Assembly (NCBI GenBank): GCA_946482045.1
Contig: CAMLPZ010000017.1
Location: forward strand, 1-29,385
From: an uncultured Asticcacaulis sp.
GTDB lineage: Bacteria; Pseudomonadota; Alphaproteobacteria; Caulobacterales; Caulobacteraceae
Direction of reading: 5' to 3'
DNA length: 29,385 nt
The notes beneath the pieces are model-generated. The model was not told the DNA's origin. It made no database searches and saw only the letters and a program-made list of their open reading frames with translations. Shown here one piece after another: positions 6,442 through 14,907 of this stretch; position 1 is the stretch's first letter, and every line of letters starts with the position of its first letter. A program made the translations under genes and the position numbers.

Positions 6442-9400
6442 ATGCCCGCAGTCGACGCCATTGCGCAGATTAATGCCCTTTACCGCGCGCCGGAGGCCGA
6501 GGTGCTGGCCGGGCTCCTGCCCTCGGCCACCTTAACGACGGACGAGCGCGATCATGCGATGGCGCAGGCGCGGCTGATCCTGACGGACCTGAAGGCGGCG
6601 CAATCGACCGGCTGGGTCAATCGCTTCCTGCAGGAATATCGTCTGAACACCCAGGAAGGCGTGGCGCTATTGTCGCTGGCCGAAGCTTACCTGCGCGTGC
6701 CCGATCCAGAGACCGCCAACCTCTTGATCCGAGATAAGATCACCGACGCCGACTGGCTGGCACACAAGGCGAAATCAGAATCGAAACTGGTCAACACCGC
6801 CACCTTTGGCCTGATCCTGACCCGCGCCCTGGTCGGCGAACCCAAGCAGGCCGGGACGTTGAAAAAGTTGGTCGCGCGCGTCGGCGAGCCCGTGATTCGT
6901 CAGGGCGTTGCCGTCGCCATGCGGCTGATGGGCGAGGTCTTCGTCATGGGCCGGACCATCGAAGAAGCGCTCGATGTCGCCGCCAGGCCCGAGAACAAGG
7001 GCTTTACCGCCTCGTTCGACATGCTGGGCGAGTCGGCGCGGACCTTTGCCGATGCCGACCGCTATTTCGCCGCCTATGAAGCCGCCATCGATGCCGTCGG
7101 CAAGGCCGGCAATACCGGCCATTCGGTATCGGTCAAGCTGTCCGCCCTGCACCCGCGTTACGAAGTCGCCAACGCTGCGGCCTGCGTGCCCGAGCTGACA
7201 GCGCGCATCCGCCACCTGGCGCTGCGGGCGGCGTCTTCGGGCATCGACCTGACTGTCGACGCCGAAGAAAGCGAACGCCTGATCATGTCGCTCGACATCA
7301 TCGAGGGCGTGCTGCGCGATCCGCTGCTGAAGGCCTGGGACGGTTTCGGCATGGCGGCGCAGGCCTATGGCAAACGCGCGCGCCCGCTGATCGCCTGGGC
7401 GCAGGAGGTCGGCAAGGATACAGGCCATCGCCTCAAGGTCCGGCTGGTCAAGGGCGCCTATTGGGACGCCGAGATCAAGAAGACCCAGGTCGAGGGTTTG
7501 AGCGATTACCCCCTGTTCACGCGTAAGGCGGCGACCGACGTGTCGTACCTGGCCTGTGCGCGCGACATGCTCAACGCCTCGCACATCTACCCGGCTTTCG
7601 CCGGCCATAATGCCCTGACGGTCGCAACGCTGATGACCTGGGCGGGTGCGCGTCGCGACTTCGAATTCCAGCGCCTGCACGGCATGGGCGAAGGCCTGCA
7701 CGAGCGGCTGGTGCGCGATCTCGGTTATAAGTGCCGTACGTACGCGCCGGTCGGCGGGCACAAGGACCTGCTGGCCTATCTGGTCCGCCGCCTGCTGGAA
7801 AACGGCGCCAATTCGTCCTTCGTCCACCAGTTGGCCGATCCGACCGTCGACGAGGCGACGCTTCTGGCCGATCCGGCGGAGCACATCGCCAGGGTGGAGG
7901 GCCGTCCGCATCCGGCCATTCCGCTGCCCGCCGATATTTTCCCGGGCCGGAAAAATTCCACAGGCCTCGACCTCAACGATCGCGCGACGCTCGACAAAAC
8001 CCTGGCCGCCGTCGGCGCGCCGAAAACCTATACGGCCACCGGGCTCGTTTCCGGAAAGCCGATCAGCGGCAAGGCCAAACCGGTCACCCGTCCGGCCAAC
8101 CGCATGCAAACGGTCGGTACGATCGTCGAAGCCACACCCGACGACGTCCGCCGCGCCGCCAAGGCCGCGCACGACGCGGCTTCGCGCTGGGACGCAACGC
8201 CGGTGGAAGATCGCGCCGCCTGCCTGGACCGCCTGGCCGACGCGTTGGAGGCCAACCGTCTGGAGTTGATCGGCCTGTGCGTCCACGAAGCCGGGAAGAC
8301 TCTGGCGGATGCCGTCGCCGAAATCCGCGAAGCCGTCGACTTCTGTCGCTACTACGCCGTAAATGCCCGCAAACAGTTCGCACCCGAGATCCTGCCTGGG
8401 CCGACCGGCGAGCACAACGAAACGCGCCTGACCGGCCGGGGCGTCTTTGCCTGCATCGCGCCGTGGAACTTCCCGCTGGCCATCTTCCTTGGCCAGGTCG
8501 CGGCGGCTCTTGTCGCTGGCAATGCCGTTCTCGCCAAGCCGGCGCCGCAGACGCCGCTGATCGCTTACCGCGCCGTACAACTGGCGCATGAGGCCGGCAT
8601 TCCGGCCGATGTGCTGCACTTCCTGCCGGGTGGCCCCGAAGTTGGCGCCGCGCTCACGCGCGCCATCGAGGTCGCCGGCGTGGCCTTTACCGGTTCGACC
8701 ACCACCGCCCGCACCATTGCCCGTTCGCTGCTGGAGGACGACAGCCGCCCCATCGTGCCGCTGATCGCCGAAACCGGCGGGCTCAACGCCATGATCGTCG
8801 ATTCGACCGCCCTGCCGGAGCAGGTGGTCAATGACGTCATCACCTCGGCTTTCCGCTCGGCTGGCCAGCGCTGCTCGGCCCTGCGTCTGCTGATCGTCCA
8901 GGAGGACGTCGCCGACACCATCCTGCACATGCTGAAAGGCGGCATGGATGCCCTGGTGCTCGGCGATACGGCCGATGCCCGCACCGATGTCGGCCCCGTC
9001 ATCGACGAAGCCGCCCGCGACAAGCTGATGGCCTATCGCGACAGCGTGAAGTCGCAGTGGGTACACACGGTCCCGACGCCGAAGACCGGCCTCTTCGTAC
9101 CGCCGACCCTGATCCGTCTGTCGCGCACCGAAGACCTCAAGCAGGAATGGTTTGGCCCCTTGCTGCACGTCGTCACCTGGAAGGCCGGCGAACTGGAGGA
9201 CGTCGTGTCGCGCATTAACGCCAGCGGCTACGGCCTGACCATGGGCCTGCATTCGCGCGTGGCGGAAACGGCCGACCGCGTCAAAGCCATGGCAAAAGTC
9301 GGCAACCTCTACGTCAACCGCTCCATGATAGGCGCAGTCGTGGGCTCCCAGCCGTTCGGCGGCGAGGGCCTGTCGGGCACGGGCCCCAAGGCCGGCGGCG

Positions 9401-9504
9401 CCCACTACCTGCTGCGCTATGCCGGCGAGCGCACTTTATCGGTCGACACGACCTCGGCCGGCGGTAACGCCAGCCTGTTGTCGCTTGGTGAGACTGACGT
9501 ATAA
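6442..9504 (+). CDS. putA: Bifunctional proline dehydrogenase / L-glutamate gamma-semialdehyde dehydrogenase
   Basis: PutA (1020 residues) oxidises proline to pyrroline-5-carboxylate with FAD, passing electrons to quinone, then oxidises glutamate semialdehyde to glutamate with NAD. The FAD barrel covers about 100-470 and ends in 'CRTYAPVGGHKDLLAYLVRRLLENGANSSF', whose paired arginines (449-450) bind the proline carboxylate. The aldehyde dehydrogenase part covers about 540-990, with 'APWNFPLAIF' (673 onward), 'FTGST' (749 onward), E777 in 'ETGG' and catalytic C811 in 'GQRCSALR'. The length and lack of an N-terminal ribbon-helix-helix place it with short PutAs that do not bind DNA, so control falls to the divergent Lrp-type gene. 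Start ATG 6442 has AGGAG 8 bases upstream; ATG 6438 is out of frame. The last 88 bp overlap an opposing small gene. Confidence 0.97.
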   Translation: MPAVDAIAQINALYRAPEAEVLAGLLPSATLTTDERDHAMAQARLILTDLKAAQSTGWVNRFLQEYRLNTQEGVALLSLAEAYLRVPDPETANLLIRDKITDADWLAHKAKSESKLVNTATFGLILTRALVGEPKQAGTLKKLVARVGEPVIRQGVAVAMRLMGEVFVMGRTIEEALDVAARPENKGFTASFDMLGESARTFADADRYFAAYEAAIDAVGKAGNTGHSVSVKLSALHPRYEVANAAACVPELTARIRHLALRAASSGIDLTVDAEESERLIMSLDIIEGVLRDPLLKAWDGFGMAAQAYGKRARPLIAWAQEVGKDTGHRLKVRLVKGAYWDAEIKKTQVEGLSDYPLFTRKAATDVSYLACARDMLNASHIYPAFAGHNALTVATLMTWAGARRDFEFQRLHGMGEGLHERLVRDLGYKCRTYAPVGGHKDLLAYLVRRLLENGANSSFVHQLADPTVDEATLLADPAEHIARVEGRPHPAIPLPADIFPGRKNSTGLDLNDRATLDKTLAAVGAPKTYTATGLVSGKPISGKAKPVTRPANRMQTVGTIVEATPDDVRRAAKAAHDAASRWDATPVEDRAACLDRLADALEANRLELIGLCVHEAGKTLADAVAEIREAVDFCRYYAVNARKQFAPEILPGPTGEHNETRLTGRGVFACIAPWNFPLAIFLGQVAAALVAGNAVLAKPAPQTPLIAYRAVQLAHEAGIPADVLHFLPGGPEVGAALTRAIEVAGVAFTGSTTTARTIARSLLEDDSRPIVPLIAETGGLNAMIVDSTALPEQVVNDVITSAFRSAGQRCSALRLLIVQEDVADTILHMLKGGMDALVLGDTADARTDVGPVIDEAARDKLMAYRDSVKSQWVHTVPTPKTGLFVPPTLIRLSRTEDLKQEWFGPLLHVVTWKAGELEDVVSRINASGYGLTMGLHSRVAETADRVKAMAKVGNLYVNRSMIGAVVGSQPFGGEGLSGTGPKAGGAHYLLRYAGERTLSVDTTSAGGNASLLSLGETDV

Positions 9505-9632
9505 AGGCGGCGGATGTCTGTCATGAGGCGGCGAACATCGTCAGCATGAACGCCGTCGCGCTCCATCAACAGGATTATCGCGTCGTCATTGAGGATGTCA
9601 TCCAGCGTAGGCTCCTTGAACAACATCATCAT
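9417..9632 (-). CDS. Small conserved-looking protein of unknown function
   Basis: I do not recognise this 71-residue protein. It begins 'MMMLFKEPTLDDILNDDAIILLMERDGVHADDVRRLM', a helical pattern of acidic and hydrophobic residues with no membrane segment or cysteine. Evidence that it is real: AGAGGAGG lies 5 bases before the ATG at 9632, one of the best ribosome sites in the window, and a perfect 10-1-10 palindrome lies 44 bp upstream. The frame continues upstream to 9740 but without a ribosome site. Its last 29 codons lie antisense to the 3' end of putA, which constrains both sequences and may make its C-terminus unusual. It could be cytoplasmic; nothing indicates a role. Confidence 0.65.
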   Translation of the reverse strand: MMMLFKEPTLDDILNDDAIILLMERDGVHADDVRRLMTDIRRLYTSVSPSDNRLALPPAEVVSTDKVRSPA

Positions 9633-9675
9633 GGCCGCCTCCTCTATATCCTGCCGGCAAATCTCTCGATAGCCT

Positions 9676-9696
9676 AATTGCGAATTATTCGCAATT
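9676..9696. promoter_or_regulatory. Perfect 21-bp palindrome, candidate operator of the small gene
   Basis: Arms AATTGCGAAT and ATTCGCAATT flank a single T. The site lies 44-64 bp upstream of the small gene at 9417-9632, where its promoter should be. A further GCAATTGC palindrome overlaps the right end (9691-9698). The TTGCnAAT/ATTnGCAA form resembles Fur-superfamily boxes of alphaproteobacteria; this resemblance is from memory and not tested. Confidence 0.55.
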
Positions 9697-9766
9697 GCAA
9701 TTTGAACCTTACCTACAGTTTGATTGTTTGCGACACGCATACGTCACAAAACGGCATCGGGATGGC

Positions 9767-9776
9767 AAAGCGCTTT
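9767..9776. promoter_or_regulatory. Palindrome AAAGCGCTTT, possible auxiliary LacI-type operator
   Basis: A perfect 10-bp palindrome with a central CG step, as in LacI-family operators. It lies 134 bp upstream of the better site at 9910-9923, a distance that would allow looping. It could be chance. Confidence 0.3.
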
Positions 9777-9808
9777 AAAAACACAAACCCTTTTGAACCT
9801 TAGGGCGG

Positions 9809-9836
9809 GCGGTCCCATTGGGTCCGCTCTTTCGTT
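9809..9836 (+). terminator. Weak hairpin with a T-rich tail
   Basis: GCGG-T-CCC pairs with GGG-T-CCGC around a short loop (9809-9827), followed by TCTTTCGTTT. It would shield the xyl promoter from read-through out of putA. The T tract is broken, so confidence is low. The remaining bases between 9697 and 9873 hold nothing else I can name. Confidence 0.3.
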
Positions 9837-9873
9837 TGCAAAATCCGTTTACTTCTATGCAAAAAATTTCTGC

Positions 9874-9903
9874 TTGACAGGTACGCGCCATCGGGATCAT
9901 AAC
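9874..9903 (+). promoter_or_regulatory. Promoter of the xylBA operon
   Basis: A perfect -35 box TTGACA (9874-9879) is followed after 18 bp by CATAAC (9898-9903; 4 of 6 matches to TATAAT). The expected start is near 9910, inside the LacI-type palindrome, so a repressor would block it directly. A leader of about 150 bases precedes xylB. Confidence 0.6.
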
Positions 9904-9909
9904 AGCTAA

Positions 9910-9923
9910 TGTTAGCGCTACCA
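9910..9923. promoter_or_regulatory. LacI-family operator TGTTAGCGCTACCA, probable XylR site
   Basis: The site has a perfect AGCGCT centre and TGGTAGC-like half-sites, close to the xylose operator described for Caulobacter (a TGGTAGCGCTACCA-type palindrome recognised by a LacI-family XylR). It overlaps the predicted transcription start of xylBA. No xylR gene lies in this window. Confidence 0.65.
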
Positions 9924-10062
9924 AAAGACGCTGACGGGTAAGAAACGCCACAAACCAACCTTCTGTGCCAGTAATCACATTACGATCCAAAGTCGTCCAG
10001 GCCTCATAAAACCCGGAATGCGATGCGCTGTGCCCGAAAGAAAAGAAAAAGGCCGCAAAGCC

Positions 10063-11508
10063 ATGTATATGGGGATCGATGTCGGAACATCCGGCATCAA
10101 GGTTGTTATTATCGATGACGCCGGCACTGTCGTAAGCGAAGCCCGCGCCGAATTAAGCGTTTCCCGCCCCAAGCCTCTTTGGTCGGAGCAGGACCCGTCC
10201 GACTGGTGGGCCGCGACCAACAAGGCGGTCAGCCTTCTGGACAACGAAGCCCGCGCTAAAGTCCGCGCCGTTGGCCTGTCGGGCCAGATGCATGGCGCCG
10301 TCCTGCTCAACAAGGCGCGCAAGGTCATTCGCCCTGCCATACTGTGGAATGACGGCCGTTCGGGCGCCGAATGCGAGGAACTGCTGCGCCGCGAACCACG
10401 CGCCCATGAGCTGACCGGCAACCTGATTATGCCGGGCTTTACCGCCCCCAAGCTTTTGTGGGTCAAGGGCAATGAACCGGCTGTCTGGGACGAGGTCGAC
10501 CTCGTCCTGCTGCCCAAGGACTATATCCGCCTGCGCATGACAGGCGAGGCCGGTACCGATCTGTCGGACGCGTCGGGCACCCTGTGGGTCGATGTTGCCA
10601 AGCGCAAATGGTCCGACGAAATGCTGGCCGCCTGCGATCTCGACACCTCCAACATGCCGGCGCTGCACGAAGGTAATGCACAGACCGGCATCCTGCGCGA
10701 CGAACTGGCCGAAGCCTGGGGCATGGCGCGTGTGCCAGTCTGTGCCGGCGGCGGCGACAATGCCGCCGGCGCCGTCGGTGTCGGGGTCATCGATGATGGC
10801 GACGCCCTGCTGTCGCTCGGGACCTCGGGCGTGCTGTTCGCCGCGACACGGGAATTCCGCCCCAATGTCGCGGGCACCGTCCACGCCTTCTGTCACGCTG
10901 TCCCCGAACGCTGGCACCAGATGTCGGTCATGCTTAACGCCGCTTCATGCATCGACTGGGTGGTCGCCGCGACCAACGCCCAATCGGTCGGCGGTGTACT
11001 GCAGGACCTCGAAGCCTCGGGCCGCACGGACACCCCGGAACTCTTCCTGCCCTACCTGACGGGCGAGCGCACCCCGCACAACAACCCGCACGCCAAGGGC
11101 GTCTTCTTCGGCATGACGGCCGCGACCGACAGCCTCGCCCTGACGCTGTCGACCCTGCAAGGCGTGGCCTTGGCCCTGGCGGATGGCATGGATGTGCTGA
11201 CGGACGCCGGCACGCAATTCGACAGCATCACCGTGATCGGCGGCGGCGCGCGCTCGGGCTATTGGGGCAGAATCCTGGCCTCGACACTCAACAAGCCGCT
11301 GATCTACCGCACCGGCGCCGACCTCGGGCCGTCCTACGGCGCCGCCCGTCTGGCGCGCCTCAGCATCGGCGAAGGTGACGTCGCCTCGGTCTGCACCGCC
11401 CCGCCGATCGAGCACGTGGTCGAGCCCGATCGCCGCCTGTCCGATATCATGGCCGCTAAACGCCCCACCTTCAAAGCCGTGTACCAGGCCCTGAAACCCC
11501 TCTTCTAA
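10063..11508 (+). CDS. xylB: Xylulokinase
   Basis: This FGGY kinase (481 residues, the usual length) phosphorylates D-xylulose with ATP to xylulose 5-phosphate, which enters the pentose phosphate pathway. It starts '[19 protein letters not shown]', with D6 in the phosphate-1 loop; '[12 protein letters not shown]' (71 onward) and 'AILWNDGR' shape the sugar site; D232 in '[11 protein letters not shown]' is the catalytic base. The frame is open from 10018, but the ATG at 10063 matches the family start; its ribosome site (AAAGG, about 12 bases away) is weak. xylA follows after 22 bp in the same transcript. Xylose induction through the LacI-type site upstream is inferred. Confidence 0.94.
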   Translation: MYMGIDVGTSGIKVVIIDDAGTVVSEARAELSVSRPKPLWSEQDPSDWWAATNKAVSLLDNEARAKVRAVGLSGQMHGAVLLNKARKVIRPAILWNDGRSGAECEELLRREPRAHELTGNLIMPGFTAPKLLWVKGNEPAVWDEVDLVLLPKDYIRLRMTGEAGTDLSDASGTLWVDVAKRKWSDEMLAACDLDTSNMPALHEGNAQTGILRDELAEAWGMARVPVCAGGGDNAAGAVGVGVIDDGDALLSLGTSGVLFAATREFRPNVAGTVHAFCHAVPERWHQMSVMLNAASCIDWVVAATNAQSVGGVLQDLEASGRTDTPELFLPYLTGERTPHNNPHAKGVFFGMTAATDSLALTLSTLQGVALALADGMDVLTDAGTQFDSITVIGGGARSGYWGRILASTLNKPLIYRTGADLGPSYGAARLARLSIGEGDVASVCTAPPIEHVVEPDRRLSDIMAAKRPTFKAVYQALKPLF

Positions 11509-11530
11509 TTTCAAAAAAGCAGGAACGACT

Positions 11531-12847
11531 ATGCCGACCTATTTTGACAGCATCCCCAAGATCCCATTCGAAGGCCCCGCCTCCAAGAACCCGCTAGCCT
11601 TCAAGTACTATGACCCGAAAAAGGTCGTACTGGGCAAGACCATGGCCGAGCACCTGCGCATCGCGGTCTGCTACTGGCACTCGTTCGCTTGGCCGGGCAA
11701 CGACATCTTCGGCGCCGGCACATTCGACCGTCCGTGGAAGCCGGGCGTCGCCATGACCAAGGCCGCGGCCGAACAGCGCGCCGAAAACGCCTTTGCCTTC
11801 TTCGAGCGCCTGGGCGCGCCGTTCTACTGCTTCCACGATGTCGATGCCATGGCTGACGCACCGACGCCGGCCGAATACAAGTCCAACCTGGCGCACATCG
11901 CCGACGTCCTGGCCAAGCATCAGGAGCGTACGGGCGTGAAGCTGCTGTGGGGCACCGCCAACCTGTTCTCGCATCCGCGCTACATGGCCGGTGGCGCCAC
12001 CAATCCCGATCCGGACGTCGTTGCCTGGGCCTCGCTGCAGGTTCGCGAAATGCTGGAAACGACGCACAAGCTGGGCGGCGTCAACTACGTCCTGTGGGGC
12101 GGCCGCGAAGGCTATGACACCATCCTCAACACCAACCTGAAGCAGGAGCTGGACCAGCTCGGCCGCTTCCTCAACATGGTCGTCGAGCACAAGAAGAAGA
12201 TCGGTTTCAAGGGCACCATCCTGATCGAGCCCAAGCCGCATGAGCCGACCAAGCACCAGTACGACCGCGACACCGCCACCGTTTTCGGCTTCCTGAAGAA
12301 CTACGGCCTGGAAAACGAGGTGAAGGTCAATATCGAAGCCAACCACGCCACGCTGGCCGGCAACAGTTTCGAGCATGAAATCGCCACGGCGGTTGCCCTG
12401 GGCATCATGGGCTCGATCGACATCAACCGCGGCGATGCCCAGAACGGTTGGGACACGGACCAGTTCCCCAACAACGTCATGGAAATCACCCAGGCCATTT
12501 ATGAGCTGCTGCAAGGCGGCGGCTTCACGACGGGTGGCTTCAACTTCGACTCCAAGGTCCGCCGCCAGTCGGTCGACGCCGAGGACATGTTCTACGCCCA
12601 TATCGGCGGCATGGACGTTCTGGCGCGCGGCCTGCTGGGTGCCGCCAAGCTGATCGAAGAGGGCGAACTGAAGAGCTTTACCGAGCAGCGCTACGCCGGC
12701 TGGAAGTCGGGCATGGGCCAGAAGATGCTGGCGGGCACTGCGTCGCTGGCCGACATGGCCGACCACGCGATCTCCGCCAATCTGTCGCCGGTCGGCAAGT
12801 CCGGACGTCAGGAGTATCTGGAGAACCTCGTCAACAACGCCTGCTAA
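11531..12847 (+). CDS. xylA: Xylose isomerase
   Basis: This 438-residue TIM-barrel enzyme interconverts D-xylose and D-xylulose using two divalent metal ions, feeding the kinase encoded just upstream. H102 and D105 in 'FHDVDAMAD' are the ring-opening pair, '[14 protein letters not shown]' follows, E233 in '[15 protein letters not shown]' and E269 in '[11 protein letters not shown]' are metal ligands, and '[17 protein letters not shown]' completes the site. It is the long class II type. AGGA lies 8 bases before the ATG. A strong terminator follows at 12905. The order xylB-xylA, with no transporter or regulator attached, suggests uptake genes elsewhere. Confidence 0.97.
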   Translation: MPTYFDSIPKIPFEGPASKNPLAFKYYDPKKVVLGKTMAEHLRIAVCYWHSFAWPGNDIFGAGTFDRPWKPGVAMTKAAAEQRAENAFAFFERLGAPFYCFHDVDAMADAPTPAEYKSNLAHIADVLAKHQERTGVKLLWGTANLFSHPRYMAGGATNPDPDVVAWASLQVREMLETTHKLGGVNYVLWGGREGYDTILNTNLKQELDQLGRFLNMVVEHKKKIGFKGTILIEPKPHEPTKHQYDRDTATVFGFLKNYGLENEVKVNIEANHATLAGNSFEHEIATAVALGIMGSIDINRGDAQNGWDTDQFPNNVMEITQAIYELLQGGGFTTGGFNFDSKVRRQSVDAEDMFYAHIGGMDVLARGLLGAAKLIEEGELKSFTEQRYAGWKSGMGQKMLAGTASLADMADHAISANLSPVGKSGRQEYLENLVNNAC

Positions 12848-12904
12848 CGCCTGCGTTACAAGTCCTCCTGGGAGGCAACCCGTTCCTGCCCTTCCAGATC
12901 CTTG

Positions 12905-12935
12905 CCCCTTGCCATCCCTTGGCAAGGGGTTTTTT
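12905..12935 (+). terminator. Rho-independent terminator of xylBA
   Basis: CCCCTTGCC (12905-12913) pairs perfectly with GGCAAGGGG (12921-12929) around a 7-base loop and is followed by six T. It lies 58 bp after the xylA stop. Confidence 0.93.
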
Positions 12936-12978
12936 ATGATCGAAACCTTATAGCGCAAGGCTCAGAATGAGAACAATG

Positions 12979-12996
12979 ATTCCATTTTTCTGGAAT
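12979..12996 (+). other. Small inverted repeat in the leader of the 52-residue gene
   Basis: ATTCCA and TGGAAT pair around TTTTTC just before the AGGAG ribosome site of the gene at 13011. A weak leader hairpin or a protein site are both possible. The left arm overlaps a GATTC, a GANTC methylation site. Confidence 0.3.
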
Positions 12997-13010
12997 TCAG
13001 GAGCCTCATA

Positions 13011-13169
13011 ATGACCAACACAACCGTTAATCAGGACCCGAAGCCGCTCGACATCGCGGACAATCAGCCGAACGATCCGGCCGAAGGTCCACGCGAAGGC
13101 GAGAAGGGCAAGCCGAACAACAAGGCCCCCAGCACCCACGTCCCCGACACGCGCACCTTCGATCTATAA
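13011..13169 (+). CDS. Small hydrophilic protein of unknown function, 52 residues
   Basis: I do not recognise it. It begins MTNTTVNQDPKPLDI and is rich in Pro, Asn, Asp, Glu and Lys, with no hydrophobic segment, so it is probably disordered. Evidence for a real gene: AGGAG 9 bases before the ATG, its own position after a strong terminator, and an open frame to a TAA that overlaps the end of the opposing ligase gene by only 6 bp, which leaves it outside the shadow of any larger gene. It may be transcribed alone from the 75 bp after the xyl terminator. Confidence 0.6.
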   Translation: MTNTTVNQDPKPLDIADNQPNDPAEGPREGEKGKPNNKAPSTHVPDTRTFDL

Positions 13170-14741
13170 GCCAGGCGGCAGCAGGGTTTCCAACACTGGA
13201 AGCTGATCGGCCTCCTGCGCTGGCTTGTCCCAGCGGATGCGATTGATGCGCGGAAAACGCAGGGAATAACCGGACTTATGCCGCGATGAACGCTGGACGG
13301 CATCGAAGGCGACTTCGAACACCAGCTCCTTCTTGACCTCGCGCACCGGCCCGAAGGATTGCAGCGTGTTGTGCCGCACCCACTTGTCGAGCTCCTTCAG
13401 CTCGGCATCGGTAAACCCGAAATAAGCCTTGCCGATCGGTAGCAACTGATTGCCGCTCCATAGGCCGAAGGTGAAGTCGGAATAGAAGCTCGATCGCTTG
13501 CCTGATCCGCGCTGCGCATACATGAGGACGGCATCGACCAGTTTCGGATTGATCTTCCACTTGTACCACGGCCCGGTCGGGCGGCCGGCGACGTAAGGAC
13601 TGTCGCGGCGCTTCAGCATCAGGCCTTCGATGACCGAAGCATTGTCAACGCTGCCGCGCAACGCTTCCAGCTCCGAAAAGGCCGTGTAGGGCAATTCCGG
13701 CGACAGGCGGATGCCGGTCGGCTGATAATGGTCGAGCGCGTTGGCCAGCAGCGTGCGCCTGTCGGTGTAGGTCTGCGACCGGACATCCTCGCCTTCCAGC
13801 ATCAGCACATCGTAGGCGATAATACCGGCGGGATAGTCGGCCATGTGTTTCGCTGACGGCGCCTTACGACCAAGGCGCTGTTGCAGGTCGTTGAAGCTGC
13901 CGACCTCATCGCCGCGCTGGACCAACAGCTCGCCGTCGAGCACGGCATGAAAGTTCAGGTGCTCCAGGACATCGGGAAACGAGCCCGAGATATCGTCGCC
14001 GGTGCGGGTGAACAGCGCCCGGCCGATGCCGGAATGGACGACCTGGACGCGGATGCCGTCGTACTTCCATTCCGCGGCATAGCGGTCAGGTGTGATCAGG
14101 CCATAGTCTTTTTCCTCAAGCGCGTGAGCCAGCATGACCGGCGTGAAGGTCAACTTTTCATGGACCACCGGCGCTTCGGCGCGGCCTTCCAGCCAGGCGA
14201 ACAGCGGCTCATAAGGCGGGTCGACGCCGTGCCACAGGGTCTCGACGGCTTCGACGGGCTGGTTGCCGTATTTGGCCAGGACCTGCTTGAGCAGGCGCGC
14301 CGAGACGCCGATGCGCAAAGAGCCGGTGCCGATCTTCAACAGCGCCCAGCGTTCGGGTGAGGTCATGCGATCGAGTAGCCCCGCCACATAGTCGGGCAGC
14401 TTGGCCTTGGGCGTATGGCGCAGGGCATCGACGACATCCGACAGCGGCGGCAGGTCTTCGTCTGTCGGGTTGCCTGGCCACAGGTGCGCGACGGTTTCCG
14501 ACAACTCGCCGACATAGTCGTGGCTCATGGCCAGCAGGTTAGGATCAGTGCGCGCCCGGATCAGGTCCAGCACCATGCTGCGTTTGAAGTTCGGCAGGGA
14601 CAACGAGTCGCCGATAATCGCCACGGCGTAGCCACGGTCCGGATCGGGCGTCTCGCGGAAATAGTCGAGCAGCAGGCGTTCCTTGCCGATCGTCGAATGC
14701 TCGTAATAGAGGCGCTCCAACAGGCGCGAAAAGGCTTTCAT
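13164..14741 (-). CDS. ATP-dependent DNA ligase of the ligase-associated DNA damage response cluster
   Basis: A 525-residue ligase that seals nicks by lysine adenylation. Residues 1-190 are the N-terminal DNA-binding domain; the nucleotidyltransferase domain follows with motif I 'EWKYDGIR' (K226), motif III 'FHAVLDGELLV' (about 264-274), motif IV 'IEGLMLKRRDSPY' and motif V 'WYKWKI'; the OB domain closes the protein with 'FPRINRIRWDKPAQEADQ'. This is the bacterial group usually found next to an Lhr-type helicase, an MBL exonuclease and the PdeM phosphoesterase, and all three are present here. TGGAGG lies 6 bases before the ATG at 14741. It is read after the exonuclease, with an inverted-repeat element in the 166-bp gap. 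It differs from LigD: no primase or end-processing domain and no Ku nearby. Confidence 0.94.
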   Translation of the reverse strand: MKAFSRLLERLYYEHSTIGKERLLLDYFRETPDPDRGYAVAIIGDSLSLPNFKRSMVLDLIRARTDPNLLAMSHDYVGELSETVAHLWPGNPTDEDLPPLSDVVDALRHTPKAKLPDYVAGLLDRMTSPERWALLKIGTGSLRIGVSARLLKQVLAKYGNQPVEAVETLWHGVDPPYEPLFAWLEGRAEAPVVHEKLTFTPVMLAHALEEKDYGLITPDRYAAEWKYDGIRVQVVHSGIGRALFTRTGDDISGSFPDVLEHLNFHAVLDGELLVQRGDEVGSFNDLQQRLGRKAPSAKHMADYPAGIIAYDVLMLEGEDVRSQTYTDRRTLLANALDHYQPTGIRLSPELPYTAFSELEALRGSVDNASVIEGLMLKRRDSPYVAGRPTGPWYKWKINPKLVDAVLMYAQRGSGKRSSFYSDFTFGLWSGNQLLPIGKAYFGFTDAELKELDKWVRHNTLQSFGPVREVKKELVFEVAFDAVQRSSRHKSGYSLRFPRINRIRWDKPAQEADQLPVLETLLPPGL

Positions 14742-14762
14742 GCTGAGCCTCCAGCATCTATT

Positions 14763-14892
14763 GCTTGCCCCTCAGGCTCGCCGCCCCGCGCCCACCCCTC
14801 TCCCCGGCCTCGCCGGCAGACAAAGCAGGGAGAGGGGGCGCTGTCGTTCCCTCTCCCCATTAATGGGGAGAGGGCTAGGGTGAGGGGCAAGC
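14763..14892. repeat. 130-bp inverted-repeat intergenic element (MITE- or REP-like)
   Basis: The ends GCTTGCCCCTCA (14763-14774) and TGAGGGGCAAGC (14881-14892) are perfect 12-bp inverted repeats. Inside are further CCTCTCCCC and GGGAGAGGG blocks and a perfect 26-bp palindrome at 14849-14874 centred on ATTAAT. The RNA could fold into a long stem. Such 'CCCTCTCCCC...GGGGAGAGGG' elements are common between genes of many Proteobacteria. It has no coding frame and lies between exonuclease and ligase, so it may affect ligase read-through. Confidence 0.75.
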
Positions 14893-14907
14893 CGTCAGCG
14901 TCACGAG

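Noticed and set aside
6775..9405. Very long open frame (876 codons) on the minus strand across putA
   Set aside because: It is the mirror of putA in GC-rich DNA: no ribosome site, no recognisable domain, and a composition rich in Arg, Gly, Asp and Gln typical of antisense frames.
11594..12958. 454-codon minus-strand frame across xylA
   Set aside because: It is antisense to a complete, well-conserved xylose isomerase and passes through the terminator stem; no domain is visible.
14849..14874. Palindrome as a Rho-independent terminator of the exonuclease gene
   Set aside because: The stem is strong, but no T tract follows on either strand; it fits better as part of the inverted-repeat element.
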